From positions 1 through 39,785 of the forward strand of contig NZ_PQVJ01000054.1 in NCBI RefSeq assembly GCF_002921135.1: DNA of 39,785 nt. The letters are read 5' to 3'. Origin of the DNA: Avibacterium gallinarum (lineage in GTDB: Bacteria; Pseudomonadota; Gammaproteobacteria; Enterobacterales; Pasteurellaceae). Every line of letters begins with the position of its first letter. Position 1 is the first letter of the stretch. Positions 8,349 through 17,587 of the stretch are shown here, one piece after another. The notes below the pieces were generated by a model. That model was not told where the DNA came from. It did no database searches and saw only the letters and a program-made list of their open reading frames with translations. The position numbers and the translations under genes are program-made.

Positions 8349-11300
8349 GTGAAAGACTTAGTTAAGTTTTTAAAAGCACAATCTAAATCCAGCGAAGATT
8401 TTGATGTGATCAAAATTGGTTTAGCCTCACCGGATATGATCCGTTCTTGGTCATTTGGTGAAGTTAAGAAACCTGAAACCATCAACTACCGTACGTTTAA
8501 ACCAGAGCGTGACGGGCTTTTCTGTGCGCGTATTTTCGGGCCAGTAAAAGACTACGAATGTTTATGCGGAAAATATAAACGCTTAAAACACCGTGGAGTA
8601 ATTTGTGAAAAATGTGGCGTAGAAGTGACACAAGCAAAAGTTCGCCGTGAACGTATGGGTCATATTGAGCTTGCTTCACCTGTTGCTCATATCTGGTTCT
8701 TAAAATCTTTACCGTCCCGCATCGGCTTATTATTAGATATGCCATTGCGTGATATTGAACGTGTACTTTATTTTGAATCTTACATTGTTACTGAGCCGGG
8801 AATGACCGATCTTGAAAAAGGTCAATTATTAACGGAAGAACAATATATGGACGCAGAAGACCGTTGGGGCGATGAATTTGAAGCCAAAATGGGTGCAGAA
8901 GCGATCCAAGCGTTATTGCGTGATATGGATCTAGAAGTGGAATGTGAAACCTTGCGTGAAGAGTTGCAAGAAACCAATTCAGAAACCAAACGCAAAAAAA
9001 TCACGAAACGCTTAAAATTATTAGAATCTTTCATTCAATCAGGCAATAAACCTGAATGGATGGTGATGACTGTATTGCCAGTCTTGCCACCAGATTTACG
9101 TCCATTAGTGCCACTTGATGGCGGACGTTTTGCTACTTCAGATTTGAACGATTTATATCGCCGAGTGATCAACCGTAATAACCGTTTAAAACGCTTATTA
9201 GACTTGATCGCGCCAGATATTATCGTGCGTAACGAAAAACGTATGTTACAAGAATCTGTTGATGCGTTATTGGATAATGGTCGCCGTGGCCGTGCAATTA
9301 CTGGTTCTAACCGCCGTCCATTGAAATCACTTGCGGATATGATCAAAGGTAAACAAGGTCGTTTCCGTCAAAACTTATTGGGTAAACGTGTAGATTACTC
9401 AGGCCGTTCTGTAATCACCGTAGGGCCATACTTACATCTACATCAATGTGGTTTACCGAAAAAAATGGCGTTGGAATTATTCCGTCCATTTATTTATGCC
9501 AAATTAGAAAGCCGTGGCTTTGCAACTACAATCAAAGCCGCGAAGAAAATGGTTGAGCGTGAAGACGCAATCGTATGGGATATTTTGGCAGAAGTAATTC
9601 GTGAACACCCAATCCTATTGAACCGTGCGCCAACCTTGCACCGTTTGGGTATTCAAGCCTTTGAGCCGATCTTAATTGAAGGTAAAGCGATTCAATTACA
9701 CCCATTAGTGTGTGCGGCGTTCAACGCGGACTTCGATGGTGACCAAATGGCGGTTCACGTGCCATTAACCCTTGAAGCACAGCTTGAAGCGCGTGCCTTG
9801 ATGATGTCAACCAACAACATTCTTTCACCAGCAAATGGTGAGCCGATTATCGTACCATCACAGGACGTTGTATTAGGTCTTTACTATATGACTCGTGATA
9901 AAGTGAACGGTAAAGGCGAAGGAATGTTATTGCAAGATCCACGCGAAGCGGAGAAAGCTTATCGTACAGGTCAAGCGGAATTACATTCTCGTGTGAAAGT
10001 GCGTATCACAGAATATGTGAAAGATGCCTCTAACGAATTTGTACCGCAAACCAGCCTTGTGGACACCACAATTGGTCGTGCCATTTTATGGATGATCGCA
10101 CCAAAAGGTATGCCATTTAGCTTGTTCAACCAAACCTTAGGCAAAAAAGCGATTTCAAAATTAATTAACGAAAGCTATCGCCGTTTAGGATTGAAAGCGA
10201 GTGTATTGTTTGCTGACCAAATTATGTACACCGGTTTTGCTTACGCTGCACGTTCTGGTTCATCAGTAGGTATTGATGATATGGTGATCCCAGCGAAGAA
10301 ATACGAAATTATTTCAGCCGCTGAACAAGAAGTCGCAGAAATCCAAGAGCAATTCCAATCAGGTTTGGTAACAGCAGGTGAGCGTTATAACAAAGTAATC
10401 GATATTTGGGCAGCCGCGAATGAACGCGTAGCCAAAGCGATGATGGAAAACCTTTCTCAAGAAGAAGTGGTAAACCGTGAAGGCGAGCTAGAAAAACAAG
10501 CTTCATTTAACAGCATCTTTATGATGGCAGATTCTGGAGCGCGTGGTTCTGCCGCACAGATTCGTCAGCTTGCAGGTATGCGTGGTTTGATGGCGCGTCC
10601 AGACGGCTCAATTATCGAAACACCAATTACCGCAAACTTCCGTGAAGGCTTGAACGTACTTCAGTACTTTATTTCAACCCACGGTGCGCGTAAAGGTTTG
10701 GCGGATACGGCATTAAAAACAGCGAACTCTGGTTACTTAACCCGCCGTTTAGTAGATGTGGCACAAGATTTAGTGATCATCGAAGATGACTGTGGCACTT
10801 ACGAAGGTATCGTAATGACCCCATTAATCGAAGGGGGAGATGTAAAAGAACCTCTGCGTGATCGTGTATTAGGTCGTGTGGCGGCAGAAGACATCTTAAA
10901 ACCGGGTACAGATGAAGTTTTAATTCCGCGTAATACCTTATTAGATGAGAAACTTTGTGATCTGATTGATGAAAATTCCGTAGATAGCATCAAGGTGCGC
11001 TCTGTTGTAACCTGTGACACCAACTTTGGTGTGTGTGCGAAATGTTACGGACGCGATCTTGCACGCGGACACCTTATCAACCAAGGTGAAGCCGTGGGGG
11101 TTATCGCGGCACAATCAATCGGTGAGCCGGGTACACAGCTAACGATGCGTACGTTCCATATTGGTGGTGCGGCATCTGCGGCAGCGAAAGAATCAAGCAT
11201 TCAAGTTAAGAATAACGGTACTTTACGTTTAGCCAACGTGAAATTCGTGACGAATAAAGAAGGCAAATTGGTCTTAACTTCGCGTAACACGGAATTAACC

Positions 11301-12611
11301 ATTATTGACGCATTTGGTCGTACCAAAGAGCATTATAAAGTGCCTTATGGTGCAGTGTTAAACAAAGCAGATGGCGATGAAGTGAACGCAGGCGAAATCG
11401 TAGCGAACTGGGATCCACATACAATGCCAGTGGTTTCTGAAGTATCAGGTTTCGTGAAATTCGTAGATATTACTGACGGTGTAACTGTAACTCGTCAAAC
11501 TGATGAATTAACTGGTTTATCTTCAATCGTAGTACAAGATGTGGGTGAACGTGCAACAGCAGGTAAGGATTTACGTCCAACCATCAAACTTGTTGATGCG
11601 CAAGGCAACGACATTCTTGTTGCAGGTTCAGATATACCAGCACAGTACACTTTACCGGGTAAAGCGATTGTAACTCTTGAAGATGGTGCGGAAGTTCACG
11701 TGGGGGATTCCCTTGCACGTATTCCACAAGAATCAGCGGGAACCAAAGATATTACCGGTGGTCTTCCACGCGTAGCGGATCTCTTTGAAGCGCGTAAACC
11801 GAAAGAGCCAGCAATCCTAGCGGAAATTTCAGGTATTGTTTCCTTCGGTAAAGAAACCAAAGGTAAACGCCGCTTACTCATCACACCAACTGAGGGTGAA
11901 GTGTACGAAGAAATGATTCCAAAATGGCGTCAGCTCAACGTATTTGAAGGCGAAATGGTAGAACGTGGGGATCTCATTTCTGATGGTGCAGAAACGCCAC
12001 ACGATATTCTACGCTTGCGCGGTGTACACGCAGTAACTGATTACATCGTAAACGAAGTGCAAGAAGTTTACCGCTTACAAGGGGTAAAAATTAACGATAA
12101 ACATATCGAAGTTATCGTTCGCCAAATGTTGCGTAAAGCCATCATTACTAAGGCTTATGACTCTGAGTTCTTAGAGGGTGAGCAAGTGGAAGTGGCACGC
12201 GTGAAAATGGTTAACCAAAAACGTGAAGCAGAAGGTAAACCATTGGTTGAGTTTGAGCGTGAGTTATTGGGTATCACCAAAGCCTCATTAGCGACAGAAT
12301 CCTTTATCTCAGCGGCCTCATTCCAAGAAACCACCCGCGTGCTTACAGAAGCCGCAGTGGCAGGTAAACGCGATGAATTGCGTGGCTTGAAAGAGAACGT
12401 TATCGTTGGTCGTTTGATTCCAGCAGGTACAGGTTTTGCGTATCACCAACAACGCCAGAAAAACCGTGCAGCAGGTATCATTGAACCTGAACAGCCAACC
12501 AAAGCATCAACTATCTCTGATGAAGAAATTGCGTCAGAATTTACCTTCACTGCAGACGATGCAACCGCAAGTCTTGCTGAAATGTTAAATATGGCAGAAG
12601 ATGCAGAATAA
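8349..12611 (+). CDS. rpoC: RNA polymerase beta' subunit
   Basis: Catalytic beta' subunit, 1420 residues (E. coli 1407). I start at GTG 8349 because AGGAG (8336-8340) lies 8 bases upstream and the protein then reads [11 protein letters not shown] as in E. coli. An open frame extends 21 codons further up, but through the uptake-sequence hairpin. Zinc-binding cysteines are at 71, 73, 86 and 89 (YECLCGKY...CEKCG). The magnesium triad is D461, D463, D465 in [12 protein letters not shown], and a second zinc site contains [15 protein letters not shown]. The region [12 protein letters not shown] and the trigger loop TLAALRD-type sequences are intact as far as I can read. A strong terminator follows the stop. 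Confidence 0.98.
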   Translation: MKDLVKFLKAQSKSSEDFDVIKIGLASPDMIRSWSFGEVKKPETINYRTFKPERDGLFCARIFGPVKDYECLCGKYKRLKHRGVICEKCGVEVTQAKVRRERMGHIELASPVAHIWFLKSLPSRIGLLLDMPLRDIERVLYFESYIVTEPGMTDLEKGQLLTEEQYMDAEDRWGDEFEAKMGAEAIQALLRDMDLEVECETLREELQETNSETKRKKITKRLKLLESFIQSGNKPEWMVMTVLPVLPPDLRPLVPLDGGRFATSDLNDLYRRVINRNNRLKRLLDLIAPDIIVRNEKRMLQESVDALLDNGRRGRAITGSNRRPLKSLADMIKGKQGRFRQNLLGKRVDYSGRSVITVGPYLHLHQCGLPKKMALELFRPFIYAKLESRGFATTIKAAKKMVEREDAIVWDILAEVIREHPILLNRAPTLHRLGIQAFEPILIEGKAIQLHPLVCAAFNADFDGDQMAVHVPLTLEAQLEARALMMSTNNILSPANGEPIIVPSQDVVLGLYYMTRDKVNGKGEGMLLQDPREAEKAYRTGQAELHSRVKVRITEYVKDASNEFVPQTSLVDTTIGRAILWMIAPKGMPFSLFNQTLGKKAISKLINESYRRLGLKASVLFADQIMYTGFAYAARSGSSVGIDDMVIPAKKYEIISAAEQEVAEIQEQFQSGLVTAGERYNKVIDIWAAANERVAKAMMENLSQEEVVNREGELEKQASFNSIFMMADSGARGSAAQIRQLAGMRGLMARPDGSIIETPITANFREGLNVLQYFISTHGARKGLADTALKTANSGYLTRRLVDVAQDLVIIEDDCGTYEGIVMTPLIEGGDVKEPLRDRVLGRVAAEDILKPGTDEVLIPRNTLLDEKLCDLIDENSVDSIKVRSVVTCDTNFGVCAKCYGRDLARGHLINQGEAVGVIAAQSIGEPGTQLTMRTFHIGGAASAAAKESSIQVKNNGTLRLANVKFVTNKEGKLVLTSRNTELTIIDAFGRTKEHYKVPYGAVLNKADGDEVNAGEIVANWDPHTMPVVSEVSGFVKFVDITDGVTVTRQTDELTGLSSIVVQDVGERATAGKDLRPTIKLVDAQGNDILVAGSDIPAQYTLPGKAIVTLEDGAEVHVGDSLARIPQESAGTKDITGGLPRVADLFEARKPKEPAILAEISGIVSFGKETKGKRRLLITPTEGEVYEEMIPKWRQLNVFEGEMVERGDLISDGAETPHDILRLRGVHAVTDYIVNEVQEVYRLQGVKINDKHIEVIVRQMLRKAIITKAYDSEFLEGEQVEVARVKMVNQKREAEGKPLVEFERELLGITKASLATESFISAASFQETTRVLTEAAVAGKRDELRGLKENVIVGRLIPAGTGFAYHQQRQKNRAAGIIEPEQPTKASTISDEEIASEFTFTADDATASLAEMLNMAEDAE

Positions 12612-12627
12612 TCGCTAACAAGCAACC

Positions 12628-12657
12628 AAAAGCCCGAACATCGTGTCGGGCTTTTTT
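12628..12657 (+). terminator. Terminator of rpoBC
   Basis: The stem AAAAGCCCGA / TCGGGCTTTT with an 8-base loop is followed by T residues, 16 bases after rpoC. Confidence 0.9.
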
Positions 12658-12673
12658 ATTTGCACGAATAAAT

Positions 12674-12711
12674 AAGTGCGGTGAAAAAATCACAAATTTT
12701 CTACCGCACTT
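12674..12711. repeat. Inverted pair of uptake sequences downstream of rpoC
   Basis: AAGTGCGGT (12674-12682) and ACCGCACTT (12703-12711) face each other with the typical A/T-rich centre GAAAAAATCACAAATTTTCT. Confidence 0.85.
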
Positions 12712-12795
12712 AGCAAATAAACCAATTTTAATAATGGATAGAACAGAAGATATTGGCTGGTATTACCGAGTTTTGTATGTTTAACAAAGCACATA

Positions 12796-12833
12796 AAGAG
12801 CGGTGAAAAATTCATAAATTTTCCACCGCTCTT
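12796..12833. repeat. Uptake-hairpin look-alike with compensated base change
   Basis: AAGAGCGGT (12796-12804) and ACCGCTCTT (12825-12833) frame the same A/T-rich centre as the pair at 12674-12711. Both arms carry the matching change at the fourth base, so the stem stays perfect while neither arm is a consensus uptake sequence. The 335-base gap 12612-12946 holds the rpoC terminator, these two hairpins and the satP upstream region. Confidence 0.7.
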
Positions 12834-12870
12834 AAAAAATTATCTTAGCCAAACTTTTCCACTTAATTTC

Positions 12871-12898
12871 TATAAAATTGCTTTATTTTCAAAGCAAT
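12871..12898 (+). promoter_or_regulatory. Candidate -10 and inverted repeat upstream of satP
   Basis: TATAAA (12871-12876) is immediately followed by a perfect 8-bp inverted repeat ATTGCTTT / AAAGCAAT (12877-12898, 6-base loop). No good -35 is present, so an activator or a regulator binding the inverted repeat is possible. Inference. Confidence 0.3.
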
Positions 12899-12946
12899 AT
12901 CAAGCATAATCCGCCCTTTGATTTTATTAACAAACTAGGAAAACAA

Positions 12947-13504
12947 ATGACAACTCAAACAACAGAAAAATTGGCAAACCCAGGCCCATTAGGGTTATGC
13001 GGTTTTGCTTTAACTACTTGGCTATTAAGTTTAATTAACGCAGGCATTTTTGATAAACAAGACGGCATTTCTATTGTGCTTGCAATGGCATTCGCATTTG
13101 GTGGAACGGCACAATTAATCGCAGGCATTATGGAATACCGCAAAGGCAACACCTTTGGTTTCACTGCCTTTATCAGCTACGGATCATTTTGGTGGTCTTG
13201 GGCATTGTTCGTACAATTTATGCCAACAGCCAGCCCTGCATTTTTAGGCTGCTATTTAGCCGCGTGGGGAACATTCACCTTAATGATGTTCATCGCCTCT
13301 TTCAGCAAACCCAAAGCATTGCGTGTAGTGTTCTTTTTCTTAGTATTAACGTTCTACGCACTAGCTATCGGTGATGGTTTTGGCTATCACGGTTTAGTAC
13401 AAATCGGCGGCTGCCTAGGCCTAATCACTGCACTCAGCGCTTTCTACCTCGCCGCTGCAGAAATGATTAACGAAAATTTCGGTAGAGAGGTTTTACCGAT
13501 TTAA
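12947..13504 (+). CDS. satP: Acetate/succinate transporter of the GPR1/FUN34/YaaH family
   Basis: Inner-membrane carrier for short carboxylates such as acetate and succinate, by homology to E. coli SatP (YaaH). The 185-residue protein (E. coli 188) has about six membrane segments and the family signature NPGPLGL at residues 11-17. It also has GNTFGFTAFISYGSFWWS and a C-terminal INENFGREVLPI almost identical to E. coli. I start at ATG 12947, preceded by TAGGA (12936-12940). An upstream in-frame TTG at 12878 lies inside an inverted repeat and has no ribosome-binding site. It stands alone, with its own terminator. Confidence 0.93.
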   Translation: MTTQTTEKLANPGPLGLCGFALTTWLLSLINAGIFDKQDGISIVLAMAFAFGGTAQLIAGIMEYRKGNTFGFTAFISYGSFWWSWALFVQFMPTASPAFLGCYLAAWGTFTLMMFIASFSKPKALRVVFFFLVLTFYALAIGDGFGYHGLVQIGGCLGLITALSAFYLAAAEMINENFGREVLPI

Positions 13505-13514
13505 TATGTAAAAG

Positions 13515-13539
13515 TAGTGCGGAAACGCACTATTTTTTT
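13515..13539 (+). terminator. Terminator of satP
   Basis: The stem TAGTGCG / CGCACTA with a GAAA tetraloop is followed by seven T residues. Confidence 0.88.
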
Positions 13540-13664
13540 GCGTAAATTTTTAATAGTTTTTCATTGATAAAGCGGTAAAATACCCCAAACCCTAATAAGG
13601 TTAAACTATTAATCCCCTTAAGCGATTAAACTAACAACCAAAACCAAAGTGCGGTGGAATTTTT

Positions 13665-14501
13665 ATGAGTTTTTCAATGCGACCTGTTGAGCCAACAACA
13701 CAAGGTGCTTGGCTTTTAACCCAAGGATCGAATATTTTTCTTATCGAGGGAAAATTGCCCGAAGGAAAGGCGGAAGATTTTCAATTAACGGGGCGTTTGG
13801 CGATGGAAATCGGGCGCTGGAATGGCACACCACTTTGGCTTGTTGCAGAGCGGGAAGAAGAGCAGAGAGCAGAGCAGGACGATGGTCGAGAATATACTTC
13901 ATTGCGTAGCCAGCTTCATTTGCCAGAAGCACAATTTAATTTGCTCAATCGTGCCGTGGAGATTAATCATTTTCTGAAAACCCATCGCTTTTGTGGGAAG
14001 TGCGGTTCAAAAATGGCAATGACAAAAGAAGAATTGGCCGTACAGTGTGAAAATTCTGCCTGTGGATACCGCACTTATCCCGTGATTTGCCCTTCGATTA
14101 TTGTGGCAGTTCGCCGTGGTAGGCAGATTTTGCTCGCCAATCATCAGCGTCATCAACAGGAAAAAATGTACACCACATTGGCGGGATTTGTAGAAGTGGG
14201 GGAAAGTTTTGAGCAAACAGTGCAACGCGAAGTGTTTGAAGAAACCGGGATTCAGGTAAAAAATATTCGCTATTTTGGCAGCCAGCCTTGGGCGTTCCCC
14301 AATTCTCAAATGGTGGGATTTTTAGCCGATTATGCTGCGGGGGAAATCCGCTTGCAAGAAGCAGAACTGCAAGATGCCCAATGGTTTGATTATGATAAAC
14401 CCTTGCCAAATTTGCCGCCACAAGGCACTATTGCGTTGAAATTAATTAATGCCACACTGGCACTTTGTGCCGATGATGATAAAAGTGCGGTAGAAAAATA
14501 A
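13665..14501 (+). CDS. nudC: NADH pyrophosphatase / NAD-RNA decapping hydrolase
   Basis: Nudix enzyme that splits NAD(H) to NMN(H) and AMP and removes NAD caps from RNA 5' ends. The 278-residue protein is about 20 longer than E. coli NudC, with an acidic charged insert around residues 62-76. The zinc site is C110/C113 (CGKCG) and C128/C133. The Nudix box runs from G174 ([20 protein letters not shown]), with the catalytic glutamates in [15 protein letters not shown] (206-214) is the NudC subfamily mark. Three uptake sequences lie in the gene (13998, 14068, 14483). The first exactly encodes K112-C113-G114 of the zinc site. Another sits just before the start. hemE follows after 11 bases. Confidence 0.95.
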   Translation: MSFSMRPVEPTTQGAWLLTQGSNIFLIEGKLPEGKAEDFQLTGRLAMEIGRWNGTPLWLVAEREEEQRAEQDDGREYTSLRSQLHLPEAQFNLLNRAVEINHFLKTHRFCGKCGSKMAMTKEELAVQCENSACGYRTYPVICPSIIVAVRRGRQILLANHQRHQQEKMYTTLAGFVEVGESFEQTVQREVFEETGIQVKNIRYFGSQPWAFPNSQMVGFLADYAAGEIRLQEAELQDAQWFDYDKPLPNLPPQGTIALKLINATLALCADDDKSAVEK

Positions 14502-14512
14502 AGGAATTTAAG

Positions 14513-15577
14513 ATGTTTGAATTAAAAAATGATCGTTATTTGCGTGCGCTTTTGCGCGAGCCTGTGGATATGACCCCCGTTTGGATGATGCGTCAAGCAG
14601 GGCGTTATTTGCCAGAATACAAAGCCACGCGTGCGCAAGCAGGGGATTTTATGTCCCTTTGTCGTAATGCAGAGTTGGCTTGCGAAGTGACACTACAACC
14701 TTTACGCCGCTATGATTTAGATGCCGCCATTTTGTTTTCTGATATTCTCACCATTCCTGATGCAATGGGGCTAGGCTTGAGCTTTGGCGCAGGTGAAGGG
14801 CCTAAATTTGCGCGCCCTATCGAAAATAAAAGTGCGGTGGAAAATTTGCCAATTCCTGATCCGGAACAAGAATTGCAATATGTGATGAATGCGGTGCGCA
14901 CCATTCGCCGTGAACTCAAAGGCGAAGTGCCGTTGATCGGTTTTTCTGGTAGCCCTTGGACGCTTGCCACCTATATGGTGGAAGGGGGCAGTAGCAAGGC
15001 TTTCACAAAAATCAAAAAAATGCTTTATACCGATCCACAAACCCTGCATTTGTTACTTGACAAATTAGCGGATTCCGTTGCCCTTTATCTCAATGCACAA
15101 ATCAAAGCGGGTGCGCAATCGGTGATGATTTTTGATACTTGGGGCGGCGTGCTAGCTCATCGTGAATACCTTGAATTCTCGCTGCAATATATGCAAAAAA
15201 TTGTGGAAAATCTCATTCGTCATAATGAAGGGCGTAAAGTACCAGTGACTCTCTTCACCAAAGGTGGCGGTTTATGGTTAGAACATATTGCCAATACTGG
15301 TTGTGATGCGGTTGGCTTAGATTGGACGGTGGATCTTGCAGACGCCAAAAAACGTATCGGGCATAAAGTGGCGCTACAAGGCAATATGGATCCTTCCGTG
15401 CTTTATGCTTCACCAGAGCGCATTGAACAAGAAGTGCGGTCGATTTTAGCGGATTTTGGCGAAGGCAGCGGCCACGTTTTCAATCTCGGACACGGCATTC
15501 ATCAAGATGTGCCAGAAATTAGCCCGAAAATTTTTGTGGACGCAATCCATCAATATTCTCAGCCTTACCACAAATGA
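14513..15577 (+). CDS. hemE: Uroporphyrinogen decarboxylase
   Basis: Cytosolic haem-pathway enzyme that removes four carboxylates from uroporphyrinogen III to give coproporphyrinogen III. Length is 354 residues, as in E. coli. The N-terminal signature [15 protein letters not shown] (substrate-binding arginines), the [17 protein letters not shown] motif, FDTWGG, and the LQGNMDP and NLGHGI loops are all present, so it should be active. AAGGAATTTAAG lies ahead of the ATG. It is in a tight nudC-hemE-yjaG cluster (gaps of 11 and 9 bases), matching E. coli order except that nfi is absent between hemE and yjaG. Two uptake sequences lie inside (14830, 15432). Confidence 0.98.
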   Translation: MFELKNDRYLRALLREPVDMTPVWMMRQAGRYLPEYKATRAQAGDFMSLCRNAELACEVTLQPLRRYDLDAAILFSDILTIPDAMGLGLSFGAGEGPKFARPIENKSAVENLPIPDPEQELQYVMNAVRTIRRELKGEVPLIGFSGSPWTLATYMVEGGSSKAFTKIKKMLYTDPQTLHLLLDKLADSVALYLNAQIKAGAQSVMIFDTWGGVLAHREYLEFSLQYMQKIVENLIRHNEGRKVPVTLFTKGGGLWLEHIANTGCDAVGLDWTVDLADAKKRIGHKVALQGNMDPSVLYASPERIEQEVRSILADFGEGSGHVFNLGHGIHQDVPEISPKIFVDAIHQYSQPYHK

Positions 15578-15586
15578 GGATCAACA

Positions 15587-16177
15587 ATGCGAAATCCTAT
15601 TCATAAACGCTTAGAAAATTTAGCCAGTTGGCAACATCTCACTTTTATGGCCAGTCTGTGTGAGCGAATGTTGCCGAATTTTCAGCTTTTTTGCCAAGTT
15701 ACAGAACAGCCTGCACAAAGCCGAATTTACCAAAATATTCTAAATTTAACCTGGGAATATTTAACCGTGAAAGATGCCCACATCAATTTTGATAATCAGC
15801 TCGAAAAATTTGAGGCGATTATCCCTGATGTGAATAATTATGATTTTTACGGCGTTGTACCTGCGATTGAAGCGTGCGAAGCACTTTCTGAATTATTGCA
15901 TAGCCTAATTGCAGGCGAAACCTTAGAGCACGCCGTGCAAGTGAGCTTGATTTCTTTGCAAACCGTTATCGGATTATTGGAAACCAATTTAGACCGAGAA
16001 TTATCCGAACAAGAACTCAAGGCAAGTGAAGAAATTGAACAAGAATTAGATGTGCAATGGCAGATCTACCGTACGCTGCGAGAGTGCGAAGAACGCGATG
16101 TTTCCTTGATTTTAGCGCTTAAAAATGAAATTCGCGCAGAAGGAATCTCAAATATTGGTATAGAAATTAGTCAATAA
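15587..16177 (+). CDS. yjaG: YjaG family protein (DUF416)
   Basis: Uncharacterised conserved protein of the DUF416/YjaG family; no biochemical role is known to me. The 196 residues equal the E. coli length. It is acidic, all-helical in appearance, without a signal peptide or membrane segment, so cytosolic. Recognisable family stretches are the start (NPIHKRLENLASWQHLTFMASLCERMLPNF) read in parts, WEYLTVKDAHINFDNQLEKFE, and DNYDFYGV-like VNNYDFYGVVPAIEACEAL. GAGGATCAACA precedes the ATG. The yjaG-hupA neighbourhood is conserved in gamma-proteobacteria, although hupA has its own 158-base upstream region. Confidence 0.9.
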   Translation: MRNPIHKRLENLASWQHLTFMASLCERMLPNFQLFCQVTEQPAQSRIYQNILNLTWEYLTVKDAHINFDNQLEKFEAIIPDVNNYDFYGVVPAIEACEALSELLHSLIAGETLEHAVQVSLISLQTVIGLLETNLDRELSEQELKASEEIEQELDVQWQIYRTLRECEERDVSLILALKNEIRAEGISNIGIEISQ

Positions 16178-16279
16178 TGTGATTTAGATTACATTTTTGC
16201 TATTTATTGCTTTGCTTTATATAGAAGTTGATTTATTCTTTACCACACTGTGCATACAGTATTTATTATTGACTTAGGC

Positions 16280-16296
16280 GTTAGGCGTATCCTAAC
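16280..16296 (+). promoter_or_regulatory. Inverted repeat in the hupA upstream region
   Basis: GTTAGG (16280-16285) and CCTAAC (16291-16296) with a 5-base loop lie 40 bases ahead of hupA, just after TTGACT (16270-16275). It could be a regulator site or an mRNA stem. I could not place a convincing full promoter. Confidence 0.25.
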
Positions 16297-16335
16297 ACTC
16301 TTAATTTAATCAAAAAATAGAGAAGGTACTAATTT

Positions 16336-16608
16336 ATGAACAAAACGGATTTAATTGATGCAATTGCAAGTGCAGCAGAGTTAAACAAAAAACAAGCTAA
16401 AGCTGCATTAGAAGCAACTTTAGATGCTATCGCAGGTAGCTTAAAAGCAGGTCAGCCAGTTCAATTAATCGGCTTTGGTACATTCAAAGTGAACGAGCGT
16501 AAAGCGCGCACAGGTCGTAATCCACAAACTGGAGCAGAAATCCAAATTGCAGCATCTAAAGTGCCTGCATTCGTTGCTGGTAAAGCATTAAAAGACGCGA
16601 TCAAATAA
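16336..16608 (+). CDS. hupA: Nucleoid protein HU-alpha
   Basis: Small histone-like dimer that bends DNA and compacts the nucleoid. The 90-residue sequence has the standard HU fold: [20 protein letters not shown], the dimer-core LIGFGTFKV, the DNA-binding arm [18 protein letters not shown], and the closing [19 protein letters not shown] at 16322-16326 is the ribosome-binding site. It is monocistronic, with a terminator 20 bases after the stop. HU and IHF share this fold, but the GRNPQTG arm and the position after yjaG point to HU-alpha. Confidence 0.97.
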   Translation: MNKTDLIDAIASAAELNKKQAKAALEATLDAIAGSLKAGQPVQLIGFGTFKVNERKARTGRNPQTGAEIQIAASKVPAFVAGKALKDAIK

Positions 16609-16628
16609 TTAATTGCCCTTATTTTTCT

Positions 16629-16653
16629 AACCCTGCCTAATGCAGGGTTTTTT
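16629..16653 (+). terminator. Terminator of hupA
   Basis: The stem AACCCTGC / GCAGGGTT with a 5-base loop is followed by TTTTTT. Confidence 0.9.
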
Positions 16654-16723
16654 GTTTATACGATTTAAAACAGTTGTTTTGTTTTCCTTAACGAATTTTC
16701 TATTTACATTTCCCTTTTCTTTC

Positions 16724-16757
16724 TATAATATTCCGAATCGAAATTTAGATCTAATTT
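16724..16757 (+). promoter_or_regulatory. Candidate promoter and operator of the DeoR-family gene
   Basis: TATAAT (16724-16729), with TTTACA 15 bases upstream (16703-16708), is followed by the perfect 10-bp palindrome TTAGATCTAA (16745-16754). The palindrome extends to 14 of 16 matching bases and lies between the likely transcription start and the start codon. This is where an autorepressor would bind. Inference. Confidence 0.4.
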
Positions 16758-16763
16758 AAGATT

Positions 16764-17546
16764 ATGAAACGAAACATTCAGCCCAGAAATACGCAACAAC
16801 GCCGTCATCGCATTGTGCAATTATTACAAAGCCAAGGCGAAGTGAGCGTGGAACAGCTAGTTCAGTTATTTGAAACTTCAGAAGTAACAATTCGCAAAGA
16901 TTTAACCGCACTTGAAGCCAATGGTGTGTTGGTACGCCGCTATGGTGGGGCGATTTTAATGCCGCAAGAGTTGCTTGATGAAAGCCAAGATGAACATCTT
17001 TCAAAACGAAAGTTAGCGATTGCGAAAAAAGCGGCGGAACGTATTGCGGATCATAATCGCATTATTATTGATAGCGGTAGCACCACTGCGGCGCTGATCA
17101 ATCAGCTCAATAAAAAGCAAGGCTTGGTGGTGATGACGAACTCTCTTTCCGTTGCCACCCAATTGCGCGCTTTAGAAAATGAGCCAACGCTGTTGATGAC
17201 AGGGGGAACTTGGGACACTCGTTCTGAATCTTTCCAAGGGCAAGTGGCGGCGCAAGTGTTGCGTTCATACAATTTTGATCAGCTTTTTATTGGCGCGGAC
17301 GGCATAGATTTAGAGCGTGGCACGACCACCTTTAATGAATTAGTGGATTTAAGCCGTGTAATGGCGGAAGTTTCCCGTGAAGTTATTGTGATGGCGGAAT
17401 CACAAAAAATCGGCAGAAAAATGCCAAATATCGAATTAACTTGGCAGCAAATTGATGTGTTAGTCACGGACGATTTGCTCGCCGCTGAAATTAAACAACA
17501 AATTGAAGCACAAGGCGTGGAAGTGATCTGCGCAAGTGCGGTGTAA
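16764..17546 (+). CDS. DeoR/GlpR-family transcriptional regulator next to glmS
   Basis: Sugar-phosphate-responsive repressor family. The 260-residue protein has an N-terminal winged helix (about residues 14-70; [36 protein letters not shown]). This is followed by the DeoR C-terminal sensor domain with the DSGSTT phosphate-binding loop (about 110-115) and the FIGADGID motif. glmS starts 41 bases downstream on the same strand, so a role in amino-sugar control, like the DeoR-type GlmR described beside glmS in Pseudomonas, is plausible but unproven. Uptake sequences lie at 16905 and at the very 3' end (17534). No strong ribosome-binding site is visible. Confidence 0.88.
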   Translation: MKRNIQPRNTQQRRHRIVQLLQSQGEVSVEQLVQLFETSEVTIRKDLTALEANGVLVRRYGGAILMPQELLDESQDEHLSKRKLAIAKKAAERIADHNRIIIDSGSTTAALINQLNKKQGLVVMTNSLSVATQLRALENEPTLLMTGGTWDTRSESFQGQVAAQVLRSYNFDQLFIGADGIDLERGTTTFNELVDLSRVMAEVSREVIVMAESQKIGRKMPNIELTWQQIDVLVTDDLLAAEIKQQIEAQGVEVICASAV

Positions 17547-17587
17547 ATTTTTCAACTTTTTTATTTTCTAACCAGAGAGGACATTTT

